Positions 25,780 to 36,122 of a DNA stretch of 64,000 nucleotides are shown here, in pieces. The notes beneath the pieces are model-generated. The model searched no databases, was not told the DNA's origin, and saw only the letters and a program-made list of their open reading frames with translations. The DNA comes from Ariolimax columbianus (taxonomy: Eukaryota; Mollusca; Gastropoda; Stylommatophora; Arionidae): the NCBI GenBank assembly GCA_036924085.1, contig JAVGWX010000001.1, positions 8,422,681 to 8,486,680 of the forward strand, read 5' to 3'. Numbering within the stretch: position 1 is the stretch's first letter; the number at the start of each line of letters is the position of its first letter. Both the position numbers and the translations under genes were made by a program.

Positions 25780-26230
25780 TACACCCAAACATGCACATAC
25801 AGATACATAGAGACACATACCTACACCTACATACAAACATACACCTATACTTACATCCAAACATACGCATACACTTACATTCAAGCATGCGCCCCAAATA
25901 ATGCCCAATACATTCGCCTACACGAACACCAAGACACACGCCCACACTTACATCAAAACATGTGTCCATACTTACACTCATCACACACGTCGTCACTTAC
26001 ATCCAGACTTACACTTACATTTACACCCAAACTAACGCAAAAACTTACACCCAAACATACGAATACACTTAGCCCAAACACACACCTATACCTACATCCA
26101 AACATACGCCTATAATTACACCCAAACACATATCACCACTTAAATGCAAACCAATCGCCTACATTTACACACACAACACACACACTCCAAAACACGCACA
26201 CACACACACTTTTATATTCACATCCAGACA
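25780..26230. repeat. Degenerate A/C-rich tandem repeat, ~26-bp unit
   Basis: Imperfect copies of cttacacccaaacatacgc with variable ends, grading into (CA)n at about 26160-26210. The minus-strand cysteine-rich frames here reflect the repeat. Confidence 0.75.
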
Positions 26231-26487
26231 CGATCACCCCTAGAACATTCCCGAGACTTTGACACTGCCATAATGAGCATTACAGTCACATGATAAATAG
26301 CAGAATTGTTAGAAGATATGAAGATATGACATGTTTTTTCTTAGATAACCGATATTTGTGGAAACATTCCAGACCACTGGTCAGGTCTATCATACCACTG
26401 TTCATGACTGCCTATAAAATACTAGGAAATGATGATGTTCCAAACCTTGATTGATTGTTCATACATTACATGTCTAATTTGGTTCCG

Positions 26488-26957
26488 TGACATAAGCTCG
26501 GAGAACTCAGACCAAATGCTTGTCTTGTATGGTATCGTGACACTCTCGTCAAACTCGTCTCACGCACACGGAAAACTCAGATCAAATGCGTGTATAGTAT
26601 TGTGACACTCTCGTCAAACTCGTCTCACGCACACGGAAAACTCAGATCAAATGCGTGTATGGTATTGTGACACTCTCGTCAAACTCGTCTCTCACACACA
26701 CGGAAAACTCAGATCAAATGCGTGTATGGTATCGTGATACTCTCGTCAAACTCGTCTCTCACACACACGGAAAACTCAGATCAAATGCGTGTATGATATC
26801 GTGACACTCTCGTCAAACTCGTCTCTCACACACACGGAAAACTCAGATCAAATGCGTGTATGATATCGTGACACTCTCGTCAAACTCGTGTCTTACACAC
26901 ACGGAAAATTCAGACCAAATGCGTGTATGGTATCGTGACACTCTCGTCAAACTCATT
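26488..26957. repeat. Minisatellite, ~65-bp unit, ~7 copies
   Basis: Units carry cactctcgtcaaactcgtct, a short (CA)n of variable length, and ggaaaactcagatcaaatgc followed by gtgtatggtatcgtga. Unit length varies with the internal CA run. Confidence 0.9.
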
Positions 26958-27260
26958 TAATCCACTTTCTAGCATTTTAAATGCTGTGTTCAATCTCCAA
27001 TGACAAAGCAGTCTAGATGTTTCTACGGGTTGGTAGCATTTGTGCAGCGATTTTGTTTCCCTCTATATTGATGTTATATTGTTATGAATACATTCATAAA
27101 TTCACATTGCATTCCTTTGTTTACTAATACGTACATTCACATAAAAAAAAAAAAATTGATCGATATTTTTACATTTCATTTCGTAACTTGTAGAACAAAA
27201 TATTTCTTTAATGTATTGATCCACACATTCAGGTATTGTTACTTCTGTATGTATGTACGT

Positions 27261-27475
27261 GGGTATTCCGTGGCGAAGTGGTTAAGCCGTCGGCTTCGTG
27301 ATCTGGTGGTGTAGGTTCGTTTCCGGATTCCTCCGTCTTTTTTCACGGATGCTTGATGGGAAGTCCTCTGCATATCGTCTTGTCCTTGACTTGCTACTGG
27401 GGTCGGGCGGCACGAGACGAGAGAGTGAGGATAAAAAGTAGTGCAGTTAATCCTTACTAAAAATAACGCTAGCAA
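27261..27475 (+). mobile_element. tRNA-derived SINE
   Basis: The first ~75 bases look like a tRNA: an A-box-like tggcgaagtggttaagcc, a short anticodon-arm-like part (gtcggcttcgtgatc), and a B-box-like ggttcgtttcc near 27314, ending in a complementary acceptor-like ggattcc. A non-tRNA body (about 27330-27475) follows. This is the expected plan of a polymerase III SINE. No tail repeat or target duplication could be defined, so the right end is approximate. It is not a functional tRNA gene: the arms are imperfect and the body continues. Confidence 0.7.
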
Positions 27476-27540
27476 AATTAATTATGCCATCAATGCCTAC
27501 GATGGACGGCGGCCTTTGCCTTGCTTTTTGATGTACATGG

Positions 27541-27665
27541 TTGTATATGCGTTTATGTGTATGTATGTATGTCTATCTGTGTGTGTGTGTGTGTGTGCGT
27601 GCGTGTGCGTAAGCGCGTGTGCGTGTACGTATGTATGTGTGTATGTGTGTATGTATGTGTATAAA

Positions 27666-27700
<35 letters not shown>

Positions 27701-27743
27701 GTGTATGTATATATATATATGTATGTATGTATAAATGTATGTA

Positions 27744-27787
<44 letters not shown>

Positions 27788-27910
27788 TGTATGTATGTAT
27801 GTATGTATGTCTGTGTGCGTGCGTGTGCGTACGCGCGTTTGCCTGTACGTATGTATGTGTGTATGTATGTGTGTATGTATATTATATGTATGTATGTATG
27901 TATGTATGAC
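27541..27910. repeat. Compound (TG)n/(TATG)n/(TA)n microsatellite
   Basis: A long block of gtatgtat, gtgtgtgc and tatata motifs. The several overlapping frames rich in Cys, Tyr, Val and Met are artefacts of this composition. Confidence 0.95.
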
Positions 27911-28611
27911 TGCTTGCTTTCCTTCTCACTTATACCTACTGCTTACTCATTCATACTCCTTTGCTTCAATTATACAGAAATAAATAGCCATTTCCACACC
28001 ACACTTTCATCCATACACGCCAGATTATGTTTATCAGATGATAGATCAACACACGTACTCTGTCATGTCATTCTCAATCTATTCCTTGAGACAAACGCAA
28101 ACACTGCTACGTCCTCCACAATCTATATCTACATTCTCGTCTTGTAATCACACATCATAAGTACACACTCCTCCTCACTCCCATATCTATATATCTACAC
28201 TCATTCTCTTTCTTTAATCATATATCCATTAATTCACAATCCACACAGCTTCCTCATTCACTCATCTACATCTCTTCCTTCAATAAAACATCCATACATC
28301 CACAATGCTTACTTGTTCATGCATGTAGATGAACTTCTTTGAATCATTAATCCACAATCCACAATGCTTCCTCATTCAAACAACATTGCATTATATCCCA
28401 CACATCTCCACATCCCCTCTACGTTCCTATATCCACCTATCCCCGTACTTCTACTCTTTGAACAAAACAACGGACACCACGTCTACTGGTCACCTGACCC
28501 TTTCCCTGCTAGTATTCTACTACCTGTAAATCGTAAACAAACTAGAGAAAAGCAACAACTTTAACCTAATCACAGAAACGCGAACTCTTGTGTAAACATC
28601 AGGCATCTTAC
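27911..28611. other. Unassigned stretch, imperfectly repetitive
   Basis: Pyrimidine-rich DNA with recurring words such as atccacaatgcttcctcattca (about 28240-28380). No gene recognised. Confidence 0.4.
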
Positions 28612-28735
28612 CTTTTCAACATGAGTGTTCCGTTTATTTCCCTTGGGTTGTTGTAAGAGTTGTTGTCCTTGTTTGTGGCCTTGACAGCCTCGTTTAGCAT
28701 TCGATCGTCTGGTATGTCTGTCTTGTCAACAGTGA
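28612..28735 (-). CDS. Candidate internal exon of an unknown host gene
   Basis: On the minus strand a 124-bp open segment is bounded by an acceptor (acattttttacag|tcactg) and a donor (ttgaaaag|gtaaga), both good matches to consensus. Read with two bases before the first full codon, it gives 40 codons without a stop; the product is hydrophilic and well mixed, with segments DKTDIPDDRMLNEAVKATNK and NNPREINGTLM. Both ends have phase 2. I do not recognise the protein family and see no neighbouring exon, so this is inference from splice signals and composition. Long molluscan introns would allow partners outside the window. Confidence 0.4.
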
Positions 28736-29224
28736 CTGTAAAAAATGTTGTTGCCTCGAGAGCTAGTTAGTTGGGTAGGGGTCTGAAAGTGCAGACGGTT
28801 TTTTGTGTACTTGTGTATGTCACCAAGAGCAGCGTTAATAGCGTTATGCTGGACATCGTGTCGCAGATGGAGCTAAGGAGATACGGCTGGGGGAAGGGAG
28901 TTCAGGTTTTGGAAAAAAGTGTTTGCAGGGAGACGACGTACTTTGTGGGATAGAAAGAATTTGTTCAGTTAAGTTTGGAGAAGTATTTTTTTTTGCTATA
29001 AGAAAAATGGGTCTGGAGTGTATGCTAGCAAAATAGAGTTATAGAGCGTGTTAGCTAAAATACTTGAAGAGCATTAAGACAGAAACACATATATCGTAGC
29101 TCTAAGGGATGCCGACAGGACGTAGTCTGACTAATTTGAGAGCAGTAGACTACACTTAATGTTAATGAATTAGATAGCACTTAGAATAACTTTTGGAAAG
29201 TAATTGGTCCAATTGATTTTAAGA
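28736..29224. other. Unassigned stretch
   Basis: Flanks the candidate exon; G/A-rich, with no recognisable gene or repeat. Confidence 0.35.
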
Positions 29225-29575
29225 GCACTAAGCATAACATATTTTCAGAGCACTTAATGGAATATTTTGAGAGCACTTAATTTAACAGATTTTGAGAACA
29301 CTTTAATCTAACATATTTTGAGAGCACTTAATTTAACAGCTTTTGAGAACACTTTAATCTAACATATTTTGAGAGCACTTAATTTAACAGCTTTTGAGAA
29401 CACTTTAATCTAACATATTTTGAGAGCACTTAATTTAACAGCTTTTGAGAACACTTTAATCTAACATATTTTGAGAGCACTTAATTTAACAGCTTCAGAG
29501 AACACTTTAATCTAACATATTTTGAGAGCACGTCATTTAATAGATTTAGAGAACACTTAATCTACCAGGCTTTGA
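29225..29575. repeat. Minisatellite, 51-bp unit, ~6 copies
   Basis: Units of the form gagagcacttaatttaacag, cttttgagaacactttaatc, taacatatttt. Central copies are almost identical; the edges decay. Confidence 0.9.
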
Positions 29576-29579
29576 GAGG

Positions 29580-30245
29580 ACAGAATAGCGAACAAGCTGG
29601 TGAATGTTTGAACAATTTGGAGAAAGTTAATAATTTGGTGAATAGGTGAACAATTTGGTGAATGTGTGAACAATTTGGTGAATGTGAAAAATGATCTGAA
29701 TTTGTTAACAATTTGGTGAATGCGTGAACAATTTGGTGAATGTGAATAATTTAGTGAATGTGAACGATTTAGATAATGTGTGAATAATTTGGTGAACATG
29801 AACAATTTGGTTAATGGGTGAACAATTTGATTAATGAGTGAACAATTTGGTGAATGTGTGAACAATTTCGTTAATGAGTAAACAATTTGGCGAATGTGTG
29901 AACAATTTGGTAAATATGTGAAAAAAATGTGGTCAATGTGTACAATTTAGTTAATATCAACAATTTGGGTAATGTGTGAACAATATGGTGAAGGTGAACA
30001 ATTTGGCTATTGGTTAAACAATTTGGCTAATGAGTGAACAATTTGTTGAATGTGTGAGCAATTTGGTTAATGCGTGAACAATTTGGTTAATGTGTTAACA
30101 ATTAGGTTAATGAGTGTACAATTTGGTGTATGTGTGAACAATTTAGTGAATGTGTTTAAAATTAGGTGAAGGTGAACAATTTGGTTAATGGCTGAACAAT
30201 TTGGTGAATGTATGAACAATCTGGTGAATGTGTGAGCAATTTTAA
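29580..30245. repeat. Degenerate minisatellite, ~18-19-bp unit
   Basis: More than 30 imperfect copies of gtgaacaatttggtgaat, with spacing varied by small indels. Minus-strand frames rich in HSPNCS-type repeats are shadows of it. Confidence 0.9.
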
Positions 30246-30794
30246 AAATGGGGTAGTAGGAGAATGAACAAAGATATGTAGATTTGACTTCTGAAATATG
30301 TCGAAACATGAAAGAAAGCGAAGTGATTTGAGAAGTATCGAAGTTGGAGAATATAGATAAGATGCAGGTAGGTTGTAGGTGGATGGAACAGAAGAGGCTA
30401 AATAGATATGTTTGTAGAGTATTAGACATTATGGTATGGGCACGCCTGCTATATGAAAGAGGAAGATAACGATATAAGGTATAAATATTTGACAAATATT
30501 TTCAACGGTAAGTGAATATACGAGTATTAACCATCAGATTCTCTTTCTTCCATTGTTTCAAATTATTCCGACCTGCTCGTCTTTATATTAAAAAAAAAAA
30601 ATTTATCTTCGACATTATGATAACTTTAAAAAAAATCATTTATTGTTTTTTATTTTCTCATTCATGTTTTATTTTGTGTTTCTTCGTTTAATATTTCATC
30701 TTTAATATCAACACTTTTGTTCTTCCTATTTTAACACCAGATCCATGAAATAAACAGCCACATTTTATTGTAGCATATCACAAATAAGCTCCTT
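30246..30794. other. Unassigned AT-rich stretch
   Basis: No feature recognised apart from A and T runs at 30590-30720. Confidence 0.4.
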
Positions 30795-32782
30795 CGACCT
30801 GGAAGTAAACAGCAAGCGCGCAGCGGCATCGGGTTTGTCAATAGGGCCGATGGATCACCTTGCACAGCGCAAGAAGAGGTGTCAGGTAGTTGGAACAAGC
30901 ATTACACAAACGCTCTAAATCAACCACCAGCCACGGCCTGCGTCGACCTGGACGAAGAATCCGCTGCCACTTGCACTGATTCGCACACCAGCTCCGACCC
31001 ACCAACTCTAGTGGAAGTCCAGGAAGCCATGCGCAAACTAAAAGATGGTCGTGCTGCAGGACCCGACTTAATCCCGCCGGAACTGCGGAAATATGCGTTG
31101 GACCCTATCAGTTCTGTTTTTCATCATCTCTTCCTTCAGGTCTGGAGGACCGGTCGTGGCCCAGCCGAATGGCGCGATGGGATAAGTGTGGCCCTATACA
31201 AAGGAAAGGGAAGCCGCAAGGATTACAACAACTATAGGCCAATAACACTACTCTCAGTACCAGGATAACTATAGGCCAATAACACTGCTCTCAGTACCAG
31301 GACAACTATAGGCGAATAACACTACTCTCAGTACCAGGACAACTATAGGCCAATAACACTACTCTCAGTACCAGGACAACTATAGGCCAATAACACTACT
31401 CTCAGTACCAGGACAACTATAGGCCAATAACACTACTCTCAGTACCAGGACAACTATAGGCCAATAACACTACTCTCAGTACCAGGACAACTATAGGCCA
31501 ATAACACTACTCTCAGTACCGGGTAAGGTATTTGCACACGTGCTGTTAACTCGTCTAAAACCACTGCTGTTCTCTAAACGACGCCCACAACAATCGGGAT
31601 TTACACCAGGTCGATCAGCGGTGGACGCCATCCTTGCGCTTCGCCTCCTGGCAGAGCTGCACCGGGCATTAGCTCGCCTCCTCTGCTCTGCCTACGTGGA
31701 CTTAAAGGCCGCATTTGACTCGATTGACAGATCCACTCTGTGGAAAGCTATGCAGGGCATTGGCACTCCTGTCCCGCTACTAAATTTGATAAAGGAGTTG
31801 CACACAGACACCGGCGCCAGAATACGCCTCGGAGGCACACTCTCGGAAAGGTTCTCTACATCCACAGGTGTCAGACAGGGTTGCGTACTCGCTCCAGATC
31901 TCTTCTGCCGGGCTGTCGACTGGATCCTGCACCGCGCCATACCCACCTACATGGATTTACTATAGACCAGACACTCTTCACAGATCTTGTTCACGTCGAT
32001 GATATAGTCCTGCTCGGTTCTGACAGTACAGCACTGCAGCAGTCCCTTGAGAACCTGGACAGCATTACGCGAAATATGGGCCTGTCAATATCATGGGCAA
32101 AAATTAAAATCCAGATTCTTTGCTCTGACAAACGGCCTCAGTACATAGTAGTCATTAGTCACACTGTGGAGGGTGCCAATGATCTCTCCTACTTCGGCAC
32201 CACGATTGCACCCAACTGCCGCAGTAACTCCGACATACACAAGCGGATTGGTCTAGCGGCATCGGCGATGAACGTTCTCCGCCGTATTTGGAAGAACAGT
32301 AGGCTCTCCATGGGTACAAAACTGCGCATCTACCAGTCGTGCGTGATCCTGGTCCTCGTATATGGATCCGAGACCTGGACACTGAAAAAGAAGCGATACG
32401 TCAAGACTTGAGGCCTGGCACATGCGTTGGTACGATTTCGTCCGGAATGTAGATGTTTCTGCAAGGACACATCTCCCCCCTGTCTCGGTTATCTTGGAAC
32501 GTCGCTGCATTTCCCTGTTCGGTCATGTTGTCCGACTGGACAAGGAGGTCCCAACTCACCAGATTTTTCAAAAGATAGTCACCAGTGCTAACGGCCCCCA
32601 CCCTGCTGGCTGGAAGCGCAGGAGAGGTCGTCCTTGAAACACGTGGCTCCAACAGGTAGCAGCCTCCCGTCTGCCTTAGAGAAGGCCTGGCAGCACGCAG
32701 TTAAACTGGACATGGTGGTGTTAATCCGACGCAACGGGCCTCAGACGCCTAAGCGAACATTATTATTATTATTATTATTATA
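30795..32782 (+). pseudogene. LINE pseudogene with (ATT)n tail, second family
   Basis: Conceptual translation gives a 5'-truncated non-LTR retrotransposon. The order is a linker (RADGSPCTAQEEVSGSWNKH), AAGPDLIPPELRKYAL, NNYRPITLLSVPG, QSGFTPGRSAVDAILALRL, AYVDLKAAFDSID, GVRQGCVLAPDLF, a catalytic box read as HVDDIVLL where Y/F-A-D-D is expected, then NSDIHKRIGLAASAMN, LVYGSETWTL and SLFGHVVRLD. Stops or frameshifts occur at 31266, at about 31950 and near 32410. The codons for NYRPITLLSVPG have been amplified into a 37-bp tandem array (31231-31523). The element ends in (ATT)n at 32758-32780. Another LINE begins immediately downstream. Confidence 0.9.
31231..31523. repeat. Minisatellite born inside RT codons, 37-bp unit, 8 copies
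   Basis: Eight copies of actataggccaataacacta followed by ctctcagtaccaggaca in uninterrupted tandem. First and last copies encode the conserved YRPITLLSVPG motif of the surrounding LINE. Because 37 is one more than a multiple of 3, seven extra units shift the frame by one and create a stop at 31266. Confidence 0.95.
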
Positions 32783-32789
32783 TATCACA

Positions 32790-33375
32790 ACCATATACTT
32801 GGGACCTATCAACGACAAGCTATCTCTAAACCCGAAATGGATAGGTCGCATTGGCAAAACTACTGCAACATTTCCAACGCGTGTTTGGGAAAAGCATCAA
32901 TTACAATTAAAACCGAGGTCATAGTTTGCAATGCATATGTCGTCAGCACGCTCCCATATGGTAGCGAAAATTAGGCAGCTTTTGTCAAACAAGAGCACAG
33001 TCACCTTCGGCGTGTGTCGCCATTTTCTGGGAATTACATTGAGGGACAGAGTGACAAATGCAGAGGTATACTCTCACGGGGGTTTCCCAAGAATGCATTA
33101 AACTTGGACAGGGGAAACTACAATGACTTGGACATTTATGTCACATGGCAATCTGGCGGATGGCAAAAGAAATGTCGATCTACCACAGACGAAGTTCAAA
33201 GATGGGCGTAAACGTGACATGAAGGCAGTGGACATGAGTTTGACATCCTGGGAAGACGAAGATGCAGACCGAACCAATTAATACCGTGAACAGTCACCAC
33301 ATGCTGGATGAAATAAACCTCTTGCAACACGGAGAAGTGAAACGGCAAGGCGCAGCGAGAAAGACAACCAAAAGG
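32790..33375 (+). pseudogene. LINE C-terminal fragment
   Basis: Begins right after the (ATT)n tail of the preceding LINE. Translation in shifting frames gives a post-RT region: a degraded KRIGKAATT-type segment, then VVSTLPYGSEN, FLGITLRDRVTNAEVYSRGG, then GKRNVDLPQTKFKDG and KRDMKAVDMSLTSWED. It has several stops and no RT or endonuclease remains. The family appears distinct from the upstream copy and resembles the scrap at 41335-41525. Confidence 0.8.
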
Positions 33376-34089
33376 TGAGATGGCTATCACCACAAGTTTG
33401 CATAAATATGTAGTGAGCTTTAGTCTTAGTCAACCTGTACTTCTGTAGGGGCATAATCCCCAGTGCAGGTCCCATCTCTGATGTGAGCTGGACGTAGTCA
33501 GGAAGAGCATTTCCTGCTTAGCGGGACTAGGCTCGAGCAGCATTACTTCCCTATGGACGGTGGTTAACTGATGTGCGAGTCCATCTTAATAGAATCAAAC
33601 AGTAGAGCAAAGTAGACCCGCAGCCTGTTTAGTGCCAGCTATGCAGCTCTTAACAAACCACCTAACCATGGCCGGTGTTATATTATGTCACAAAGTTAGT
33701 CGCCTCCTACGACATGCTCAATGTGGGGCAGTGGTGCTATTCTTGTCCTTGTCATACACATAGATCCCGGCAAACCACCCAACATGTAATGAAACATGAA
33801 TGCAAGGGGTTATTATTTAAAACACTGTTGTAAACTTTTAATTGATTCATCCTTTTTATAATATTATTCAACTTTTTGTTTATTTCTTCCATCAAGTACA
33901 TTGTGTTCTAGATGTTGTCCATCAAAGCTAAAGTCTTTTTGAATCGCATTAGTTTTTAAACGTATTTCTAACTCTATCTCATTGCCAATAACGTGAATTG
34001 AAATTCTTTGATAAGTCTGATCGTATTTCACAAACAAGCTGACATTCACTAGCAATGTGAAGAAAATCGTGATGAGAATACAAGTGGCA
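33376..34089. other. Possible dispersed-repeat remnant, otherwise unassigned
   Basis: The segment at about 33690-33770 (gtcgcctcctacgacatg, then ggtgctattctt) resembles a motif I associate with dispersed repeats in other marine invertebrate genomes, but I cannot name the family. The rest is AT-rich. Confidence 0.3.
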
Positions 34090-34372
34090 AAGGAGGACAC
34101 ATCAGAGGTGAATTCAAGAAGTTTGTAGTGTAGATCAGAGGTGAATTCAAGAAGTTTGTAGTGTAGATCATAGTTGAATTCAAGAAGTTTGTAGTGTAGA
34201 TCAGAGGTGAATTCAAGAAGTTTGTAGTGTAGATCATAGTTGAATTCAAGAAGTTTGTAGTGTAGATCTGAGGTCAATTCAACACATTTGTAGTGTATAT
34301 CAGAGGTGAATACAAGTTTGTAGTGTAAATCAGAGTTAAATTCAACAAGTTTGTAGTGCAGATCATGACATG
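34090..34372. repeat. Minisatellite, 33-bp unit, ~8 copies, dimeric
   Basis: Units of gatcagaggtgaattcaaga plus agtttgtagtgta alternate with a second type reading gatcatagttgaattc, so the middle of the array has a 66-bp dimer period. The array runs directly into 18S sequence at about 34373. The minus frame with an 11-residue LHYKLLEFTSD-type repeat comes from the 33-bp unit. Confidence 0.9.
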
Positions 34373-34490
34373 ATAAACGATGCCGACTAGCGATCCGCAG
34401 GAGTTGCTTCGATGACTCTGCGGGCAGCTTCCGGGAAACCAAAGTGTTTGGGTTCCGGGGGAAGTATGGTTGCAAAGCTGAAACTTAAAA

Positions 34491-34525
<35 letters not shown>

Positions 34526-34549
34526 GCGGCTTAATTTGACTCAACACGG
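34373..34549 (+). rRNA. 18S rRNA gene fragment fused to LINE
   Basis: Matches the conserved core of eukaryotic 18S from about ataaacgatgccgactagcg through gggaagtatggttgcaaagc and gaattgacggaagggcacca to tgactcaacacgg. It ends at 34549, the same base (caacacgg) at which the 18S at 48260 ends. The left end merges into a minisatellite. It is far too short to be a working gene. Confidence 0.9.
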
Positions 34550-35130
34550 CCAACACTGAAATGATTGACATGCCGAGACCACTCTTCTGGAGTCTAATAT
34601 GGAACTGGTGCTGGACTTAGACCCCCAGAAATCTGGGGTTATGTACCCTGTGGCTCGGTTTTGTCTGCATCCAGTGTTTGATAAAGGAATTGACGGAAGA
34701 GCACTATCAGGAGTGGAGCCTGAGACCTAAGTTAACTTACCACGCCAATACTGCAGAATGACTATCAAAAAGTACACCTTCGTGGGGTCTAATAGAGAAC
34801 ATGTGCTGGAATTAGACCCTCGAAAAGTTTTGGGGCTACCCTTTAAGAAACTTGATTGTCTCGCTAAGGGAATTGACGGAAGGGCACCACCAGGTGTGGA
34901 ACCTGCGGCTTAATTTGACTGAACACGCCAATACTGTAGAACAACTGACAAATTGAGAGCACTGCCGTTTGGGTCTAATAATGAACGTACGCTGGTATTA
35001 GACTCACGGACGACAAGTCAGCTCTCAAACACTCAAATGAAAGAACGCTACGGAAATCGTGTTTAACTCCGCAGAAACCGCAGATTTCAAATACCTGGTC
35101 ATTGACAAACAAAAGCCCTCAATAAATTCG
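34486..35130 (+). repeat. Tandem chimeric 18S-28S units in LINE leader
   Basis: Units start at about 34486, 34687 and 34869, each with gaattgacggaag.gcac.a (18S), an 18S-like taa.tt.ac...cacg, an unassigned ~50 nt, then ctaat..gaac..g.gctgg..ttagac (a conserved hairpin near the 28S 3' end). Unit lengths are about 200, 180 and 260 bp. The derivative at 46593-48259 has two such units. Arms such as gggtctaat/attagaccc (34785-34793, 34811-34819) are perfectly complementary. I infer a leader or promoter role by analogy with LINE 5' monomers; the sequence does not prove it. Confidence 0.75.
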
Positions 35131-35352
35131 TCTGACCAAATAATGAACGGGTGCTGGAAATAGATCTGAAGACAGGTCAGTTTTACCCTACAAATGACAG
35201 GGCGTTGCTACGGAAAACCAGCTCAAATCGAGAGGAGCCGCAGACACTTTGGTTCACGTACCAGGCTGATAAGCCAAGGGCGCGAGGCTACCATGTGGGG
35301 GATTACGGCCGAACCCTTGAAAGCCGCAATCCCACCCAGAATCTCAGCACCA
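35131..35352 (+). rRNA. 28S rRNA 3'-end-like segment in LINE leader
   Basis: Recognisable conserved 28S words occur in native order: gaacgggtgctgg, gacaggtcagttttacccta, gttgctacgg, cgagaggagccgcaga, tttggttcacgta, ggctgataagcc, gattacggccgaac. The text is diverged but collinear with the last part of 28S. It is non-functional as rRNA and part of the LINE leader. Confidence 0.8.
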
Positions 35353-36122
35353 CTGCAATGGGAGGCTCCTACATGCTCGGGACCTGGGGCTTGCGCCCCA
35401 GCCCTATCAGGTAGAGCCACAGTAAGAGGTCCTTGCCGCCCGCAAATCAAAGCGGGCGGACAACTGCTTGATACTCACCCTATACGGCGATGGGGTGCGA
35501 AAAACACCAACCAAAAACTTAGAACCTGGTCGGGGTGTCGAAAACAATAGAGCAGCCACCACACTGTGAACTGTCAAGACTCAACCACTGACCATGAGAG
35601 TTGTCCGCACACCAGGCGATCAACATCTCTGTGACATTACCAGGCTTGTCCTCTGGCTAAATGCACTCCGGTTACGATATCTACCTCTGTACGTTATCAG
35701 CCATAACTATCATGCTGGACGCAGAAGAGATGCAGACCAGCGGACATTGCACACCTGCCCCACTGTGTCAACACCCCAGGTGGCGGGGAATGCTAGGCGT
35801 ACCATCCCTGCATAGAAGCCAAGAAAATAAAGGGAAAAAGAAATACCCCACTCACATGCAAATGCTACGTTTCTGGCAGGACGTGACGATCCTGGGATAC
35901 AGACACACTGGACTGCCTCTCTTCCGGGTAAACCAGTACATCTCATATATCACATATCATCATTGCACCCTATAGACACGAGTAGTGAAGACTCGATAGT
36001 CTGGTAAGACAACTTCCATAGGAGAGAAAACTCTGATCGTAAACAACTGCTGCCTTGCAGATAGGCTGGGGACAGCCAAAGGCTAAGGAGGGCATCCCTA
36101 CAGAAACGCCTGTTGAAATCGG

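Noticed and set aside
27261..27335. Functional tRNA gene
   Set aside because: A- and B-box-like elements are present, but the arms pair poorly and a SINE body follows.
27441..27983. Cys/Val/Tyr/Met-rich frames
   Set aside because: Produced by (TG)n, (TATG)n and (TA)n simple repeats.
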